A stretch of DNA of 64,000 nucleotides from the NCBI RefSeq assembly GCF_000685235.1, contig NZ_ARYH01000001.1, positions 1,798,001 through 1,862,000 on the forward strand. The letters are read 5' to 3'. The DNA comes from Hyphomonas adhaerens MHS-3 (GTDB taxonomy: Bacteria > Pseudomonadota > Alphaproteobacteria > Caulobacterales > Hyphomonadaceae). Position numbers and translations under genes: made by a program. This document shows, in pieces, positions 60,162-64,000 of this stretch (positions are counted from its first letter, which is position 1; every line of letters begins with the position of its first letter). The notes under the pieces were generated by a model, which searched no databases, was not told the origin of the DNA, and saw only the letters and a list, made by a program, of their open reading frames with translations.

Positions 60162-62381
60162 TCAGAAGTCGATGTCCAGTGTCACAAGGGCCGAGCGGCC
60201 CGGGGCAACATAGGAGAACGGCGTGCCGGAGCGGTAGAGCGCATCGTAATAGAGCTCGTCCGTGGCGTTCAGCACATTGAAGGTCACTTCCATTGTGTCG
60301 GTCAGCTGGTAGCCGCCGAAGAAGTCCACGCGCCAATAGTCCGGCACGAAGGTGGAACCGGCCGCGACCGTGCCGCCGAACTTCTCGCTGTTGTACCCGG
60401 CCGTGCCGCCAAGGTGCAGGCGGTCGGTGATCTGGTAGCGGGAGGTCAGCGTGAAGCTCTCTTCGGAGACGTTCGGGAACATCTCGCCGATCTGGGAGGC
60501 AATCGTGCTGTCGGTCACTTCGGTCTCGAACAGGGTGAGGCCGCCGAACAGGCTCCAGTTCTCGGTGATGTTGCCGGCGATGCCGAACTCCACACCGGTC
60601 ACTTCCTGTTCCTGCTCGCCGGTGCCTGCGACGCCCCGGCCAAGCGAGATCGGGACACCGTCGCGGGTGATCTGGAAGACCGCCGCGGTCAGGTCCAGGT
60701 GGCCGCCGAGATTGTATTTGGCGCCGAGTTCGAAGGAGGTGTTGTCGATCGGGTCCATCGTGGTGATGCGGGCATCACAGCCGCCATAGTCCAGCGCGAA
60801 GGCGTCGAGCTGTTCGCAGGGCGGGTTCGAGGCGGAGGAGTAGCTCGCATAGATGGAGGCATTCTCCACCGGCTTGTACACGAGGCCGGCATGCCAGTTG
60901 AAGAAGTCGCTGTCGGCGGAGCGGTCCGGCGCGGCTGAGCCGTCGCGTTCGGTCAGGCCGGTGACGTCGGCGGAGTAAGTGTCGGCCCGCACGCCGATGA
61001 AGGCTTCCCATTGCGGGCTGAACGTCAGCGTGTCGAGGGCATAGAGCGCGGCGGTTTCCGTCTTGATGACCGGACGTCCGGTCACCTCGGTATCGTTTCC
61101 CCACGGAATGGAATTGTCCGGGCGGTCGAGGTTCAGCAGCGGGTTGGAGGTCGCGCCGGTGCACGGCAGTTCAGCGCATTCCGTGAAGACGCGCTGGCGG
61201 TTCAGCGTTTCCTCACGCGACAGCTCGATGCCGGTCACCAGCGTGTGGCCAATTGTGCCGGTGTCGAAGCGGAAGGTGAACCGGCTCTGATTGGTCCAGT
61301 AGTCGGTCACCGCGTCGCGGCGTTTGCCGTTGGCGCTGACGGTGCGGGCGACCGAATCCGGCCGTTCGGGGGCCGAAGCGGTGTAGGCATTCTTGCTTTG
61401 GCCGTAGCGCAGGATGGAATCGAATTCGACCTTGTCGGAGATCACCCAGTTTGCGTTGGCCGTGTAGACGTCTGCAAAGGTCTCGCCGTAGTCGCGGGAA
61501 AGGACGCCGTAGAAATTGTCCCGGTTCACAGCGAACGGGCGGTTGTTCTCGGTGTCATAGGGGTGGCCCCAGTCGGGCAGGTAATCGGAGGACAGGTGAT
61601 AATAGTCGACGCCGAAGGTCAGCGCGTCCGTGGGAGTCCACTCTGCGGCGGCGGCAACGCCCCAGCGGTCGTTGAACACTTCATCGCGCCCGGCGACCTC
61701 GGAATTGTGCGTCATGGCATTCACGCGGACGGTGAAGGTGTCGGTGACCTCGTGGTTCACATCCAGGGTGGCCCGGCGGGTGGCATCGGAGCCGAGGGTG
61801 AACTCGACATCGCCCCAGTCGCCCTTGCCCGGTTTCTTGGAGACGAGGCTGACAGCGCCGCCGGTCGTGCCGCGGCCGCCGAAGGCAGAGGATGGGCCCT
61901 TCAGCACTTCGATCTGCTGAACGGCAAACGTCTCGCGGGAGCCCACGCCGGGGTCGCGCACGCCATCGACATAGACGTCGTTCCGGGCATCGAAGCCGCG
62001 GATGAAGATCCGGTCGCCGAACGCGTTGCCGCCCTCGCCGGTGCCGAGCGTGATGCCCGGCTGGGCACGGAACAGGTCCCGGAAGGATTTGGCGCCGAGG
62101 TCGTGCAGCGTTTCGTCGGTGATGACCGTGATGGTCTTCGGCGTGTTCAGCAGGTCTTCGGTGAACAGTCCGCTGGCCGAACGGATGGCCCGGTAGGGTG
62201 CGTCCGGGTCGCCATAGGGATTGGTGTCAGCTGTTACGTCGGTGACGGTGATGGTTTCATTGCGCAGTTCCGGCTCGTCGGGCTCGTCTGCGAAGGCCGG
62301 CGCGGTGGCTGCAACGGCGACTGCCGCATACATGCCGACCTGTGCGCGGAGGCTCCGCGGTTTGCGAATGGCTTGTCTCAT
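60162..62381 (-). CDS. TonB-dependent siderophore receptor
   Basis: 739 residues. Signal peptide ends near TAPAFADEP. TonB-box-like ETITVTDV near residue 43; plug domain at about 65-190 (SGLFTEDLLNTPKTITVITDETL, LGAKSFRDLFRAQPGITLGTGEGGN); barrel ends in APGRSALVTLDIDF with terminal phenylalanine. The plug is of the catecholate siderophore type (Fiu/PiuA-like). Start ATG 62381. It takes up ferric siderophore across the outer membrane with TonB energy. Confidence 0.93.
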   Translation of the reverse strand: MRQAIRKPRSLRAQVGMYAAVAVAATAPAFADEPDEPELRNETITVTDVTADTNPYGDPDAPYRAIRSASGLFTEDLLNTPKTITVITDETLHDLGAKSFRDLFRAQPGITLGTGEGGNAFGDRIFIRGFDARNDVYVDGVRDPGVGSRETFAVQQIEVLKGPSSAFGGRGTTGGAVSLVSKKPGKGDWGDVEFTLGSDATRRATLDVNHEVTDTFTVRVNAMTHNSEVAGRDEVFNDRWGVAAAAEWTPTDALTFGVDYYHLSSDYLPDWGHPYDTENNRPFAVNRDNFYGVLSRDYGETFADVYTANANWVISDKVEFDSILRYGQSKNAYTASAPERPDSVARTVSANGKRRDAVTDYWTNQSRFTFRFDTGTIGHTLVTGIELSREETLNRQRVFTECAELPCTGATSNPLLNLDRPDNSIPWGNDTEVTGRPVIKTETAALYALDTLTFSPQWEAFIGVRADTYSADVTGLTERDGSAAPDRSADSDFFNWHAGLVYKPVENASIYASYSSASNPPCEQLDAFALDYGGCDARITTMDPIDNTSFELGAKYNLGGHLDLTAAVFQITRDGVPISLGRGVAGTGEQEQEVTGVEFGIAGNITENWSLFGGLTLFETEVTDSTIASQIGEMFPNVSEESFTLTSRYQITDRLHLGGTAGYNSEKFGGTVAAGSTFVPDYWRVDFFGGYQLTDTMEVTFNVLNATDELYYDALYRSGTPFSYVAPGRSALVTLDIDF

Positions 62382-62436
62382 TTAGTTCTCCCTGAGGCCT
62401 TTGTTTGTGACCGTTCAGGAGGGGCCTAATGAAAAT

Positions 62437-62474
62437 GAGAATTAATCGCAAGTAATTTTGCAAATAATTCTCAG
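62437..62474. promoter_or_regulatory. Fur-like iron-control region of the TonB receptor
   Basis: TGAGAATTA at 62437-62445 and TAATTCTCA at 62466-62474 form a perfect 9-bp inverted repeat, 20 bp apart. Within it, TGCAAAT-A-ATTCTCA at 62460-62474 matches the Fur 7-1-7 pattern TGATAAT-N-ATTATCA at 11 of 14 positions, and TGAGAAT-T-AATCGCA at 10 of 14. It lies 56-93 bp upstream of the receptor start. Irr or RirA could also be the regulator. Confidence 0.5.
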
Positions 62475-62510
62475 GCGCATTTGCATTTGTGGATTCTGGG
62501 GCATCCCAAG

Positions 62511-62547
62511 CGAAAAGCGCCCGGTCCTTGTCCAGAACCGGGCGCTT
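62511..62547 (-). terminator. Rho-independent terminator of the thiolase gene
   Basis: AAGCGCCCGGT at 62515-62525 pairs exactly with ACCGGGCGCTT at 62537-62547; in the minus direction TTTTCG follows. It lies 39 bp after the thiolase stop codon and before the TonB receptor promoter. Confidence 0.82.
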
Positions 62548-62585
62548 GTCAGAATCTGCCGTCAGGCAGGTGATCAATCAGGCGA

Positions 62586-63836
62586 TCAGGCGTCGATACG
62601 CTCGATGATGATTGCCGGGGCCATGCCGCCAGCGGCGCACATGGTGACCAGGCCGTAGCGGCCGCCGGAGCGCTCAAGTTCGTCCAGCGCCGTGCCGATC
62701 AGGATCGAGCCGGTTGCGCCGATCGGGTGGCCAAGCGCCATGGCACCGCCATTGATGTTGACCTTGCTGCGGTCGAGATCGAGGTCACGGATGAACTTCT
62801 CGGCCACAACCGAGAAGGCCTCGTTGATCTCATAGACGTCGATGTCGCCGGTCGTCAGGCCAGCCTTGGCCAGCACTTTCTGCGCGGCCGGAACAGGCGC
62901 GTTCAGCATCAGCGTCGGGCAGTCGCCCATGTTCGCCGTTGCCACAACGCGGGCGCGCGGCTTCAGGCCGTGCTTCTTCATATAGTCCTCGGACGTCACC
63001 AGGATGGCGCCGGATCCGTCGACAACGCCGGACGAGTTGCCGGCATGGTGCACGTGCTGGATCTTGCCTTTCAGCTGCGGGTATTTCTTCTCGATCAGGC
63101 CGCCATAAGTCATGCCCTTGTCGTCGACGGGCACGTCCCAGAACATGTTGAACACGGTCTTCAGGCCAGCGAGGCTTTCCATCGAGGTGCCCGGGCGCGG
63201 GAACTCATCCTTGTCGAGGGCGAGCGAACCGTCGCGGTTGTAGACAGGCACGACCGACTTGTCGAAACGGCCTTCCTTCAGGGCGCGGTCGGCGCGTTCC
63301 TGGCTGACCACGGCCAGCTGGTCGACGGCTTCACGGCTGATGCCTTCCAGCGTCGCGATGGCATCGGCGCAGCAGCCTTGTTGCGATTGCGGGTGCATCT
63401 CGCGCAGGTGCAGGTTGCCGGCGTCCATCATCGGCGGGTTTTTCGGATCGGCGGTCGCCGCCGTGTAGCTCATCATCTCGCAGCCACCGGCCACGATGCA
63501 GTCTTCCATGCCCGACATGATCTGAGCCGTGGCCAGTGCCACAGTGGTGATGCCGGAGCCGCAGAAGCGGTCGAGCGTGACACCGGAAGCTTTCACGTCA
63601 TAGCCGGCGTCGAGGGCAGCCATGCGGCCCATGTCGGCGCCCTGGGCGCCGCGCTGGCTGGACGTGCCCCAGATGACGTCGTCCACGGTGGCGGTGTCGA
63701 GCTTGTTACGCTCGGCGATCTGGCCCAGCACGGTGGCGGCCAGGTGCTGCGGGTGCAGGTGGGCAAGCGATCCCTTGCCAACTTTGCCGATACCGCGCGG
63801 TGTGCGGCAAGCATCAATGATGAAGGCCTCAGCCAT
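62586..63836 (-). CDS. Acetyl-CoA acetyltransferase (thiolase)
   Basis: 416 residues. Catalytic cysteine C92 (DRFCGSGI), H370 (GHPIGATGS) and C400 (CAAGGMAP). Cleaves or forms acetoacetyl-CoA or 3-ketoacyl-CoA. Motif spacing and length fit FadA/PhaA thiolases; the loop [23 protein letters not shown] is also typical. It may act in fatty-acid degradation or polyhydroxyalkanoate synthesis; which of the two cannot be told. Start ATG 63836. Confidence 0.93.
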   Translation of the reverse strand: MAEAFIIDACRTPRGIGKVGKGSLAHLHPQHLAATVLGQIAERNKLDTATVDDVIWGTSSQRGAQGADMGRMAALDAGYDVKASGVTLDRFCGSGITTVALATAQIMSGMEDCIVAGGCEMMSYTAATADPKNPPMMDAGNLHLREMHPQSQQGCCADAIATLEGISREAVDQLAVVSQERADRALKEGRFDKSVVPVYNRDGSLALDKDEFPRPGTSMESLAGLKTVFNMFWDVPVDDKGMTYGGLIEKKYPQLKGKIQHVHHAGNSSGVVDGSGAILVTSEDYMKKHGLKPRARVVATANMGDCPTLMLNAPVPAAQKVLAKAGLTTGDIDVYEINEAFSVVAEKFIRDLDLDRSKVNINGGAMALGHPIGATGSILIGTALDELERSGGRYGLVTMCAAGGMAPAIIIERIDA

Positions 63837-63946
63837 GATCAGTCTCCGGTTTCCTCAGTTAGTATGGCGCAGGTTTACGCGAACGTAAGGGGCAGCGGAA
63901 GTCGTGACGCCGGGGCAGAGTCCCTAACGTCAATACAGTGTGACTT

Positions 63947-63975
63947 TGAATATTCTATCGAATGTGGGATATTCA
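63947..63975. promoter_or_regulatory. AT-rich inverted repeat at the right edge
   Basis: TGAATAT at 63947-63953 and ATATTCA at 63969-63975 are perfect arms with a 15-bp spacer. It lies in the 143-bp spacer between thiolase and a possible gene starting at 63980, so it may be a shared operator. Confidence 0.4.
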
Positions 63976-63979
63976 TAAG

Positions 63980-64000
63980 ATGACAAGGGAGTCGAAACGC
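63980..64000 (+). CDS. Possible gene start cut by the window edge
   Basis: ATG at 63980 opens MTRESKR, seven codons to the window edge. The preceding inverted repeat and the divergent position relative to thiolase suit a regulator, and many TetR proteins begin with a similar basic stretch, but the fragment is too short to name. No clear ribosome site. Confidence 0.3.

Noticed and set aside
61011-62429. 472-residue plus-strand ORF opposite the TonB receptor
   Set aside because: Low-complexity shadow in GC-rich DNA, with no domain, while the opposite strand is a clear TonB receptor.
1-64000. CRISPR arrays, tRNA or rRNA genes, insertion sequences, prophage
   Set aside because: No regular repeats with spacers, no cloverleaf-like or rRNA sequence, and no transposase or phage gene was seen on reading the window.

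Overview
The window is a GC-rich stretch of an alphaproteobacterial chromosome, most likely from Hyphomonadaceae or a close relative in Caulobacterales. The support is the gene set: a MucR-type regulator, DUF2336, DUF1491, PAS_5 and DUF6456 proteins, an O-succinylhomoserine sulfhydrylase of the SATKHxDGQGR type, a double-domain dCTP deaminase, and candidate CcrM (GANTC) and CtrA sites upstream of genes. Genes are tightly packed, often with 1-4 nt start/stop overlaps or convergent overlaps. No rRNA, tRNA, CRISPR array, insertion sequence or phage gene was seen, and no gene-free stretch exceeds 300 bases.

Layout. 1-2793 (+): end of an Fe(III) ABC importer operon (fbpA tail, fbpB, fbpC). 2884-5136 (+): periplasmic M48 protease with TPRs and a DsbA-family thiol oxidoreductase. 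5140-10620: apaG, metZ, dCTP deaminase, GST, WYL regulator, GNAT and SDR genes. 10642-18207 (-): a compact run MFS / alr / mlaE / mlaF / radA / cvpA / purF. 18354-20090 (+): a small membrane protein and a DUF2336 protein. 20188-28185 (+): a ten-gene Mrp-type cation/proton antiporter operon (E, F, G, MrpA C-terminal piece, B, C, three ND-type proton-channel subunits and an unknown two-TM protein), closed by a clear terminator at 28212.

28324-34860 holds regulators: a MucR variant lacking one zinc ligand, a PAS_5 protein whose leader has four GANTC sites in about 50 bp, a free-standing DnaA domain-IV-like protein with a DUF6456 partner, SufE, a secreted protein, and a six-TM orphan histidine kinase. 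34955-43589 is mostly housekeeping: prfC, uup, a TauD-type dioxygenase, rsuA-like, rsmC-like and a class A PBP. 43863-50714 has a Baeyer-Villiger-type monooxygenase, two tandem TetR paralogues, a secreted protein, an acyl-CoA dehydrogenase and a diguanylate cyclase. 50917-55423 has yraN, a GNAT, rsmI, an LpoA-like lipoprotein and dnaJ behind a sigma32-like promoter. 55525-64000 has an ankyrin-containing exported protein, a SpoIIAA-like protein, a lipoprotein hydrolase, a REP-like inverted repeat, an iron-linked pair (PiuC-type dioxygenase and TonB siderophore receptor with a Fur-like leader) and a thiolase.

Two themes recur. Iron acquisition appears at both ends (FbpBC; TonB receptor plus PiuC). 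Cell-cycle-type control is suggested in the middle by the regulator set and by GANTC and CtrA-like motifs. These are inferences from gene families and motifs; no database search was possible.
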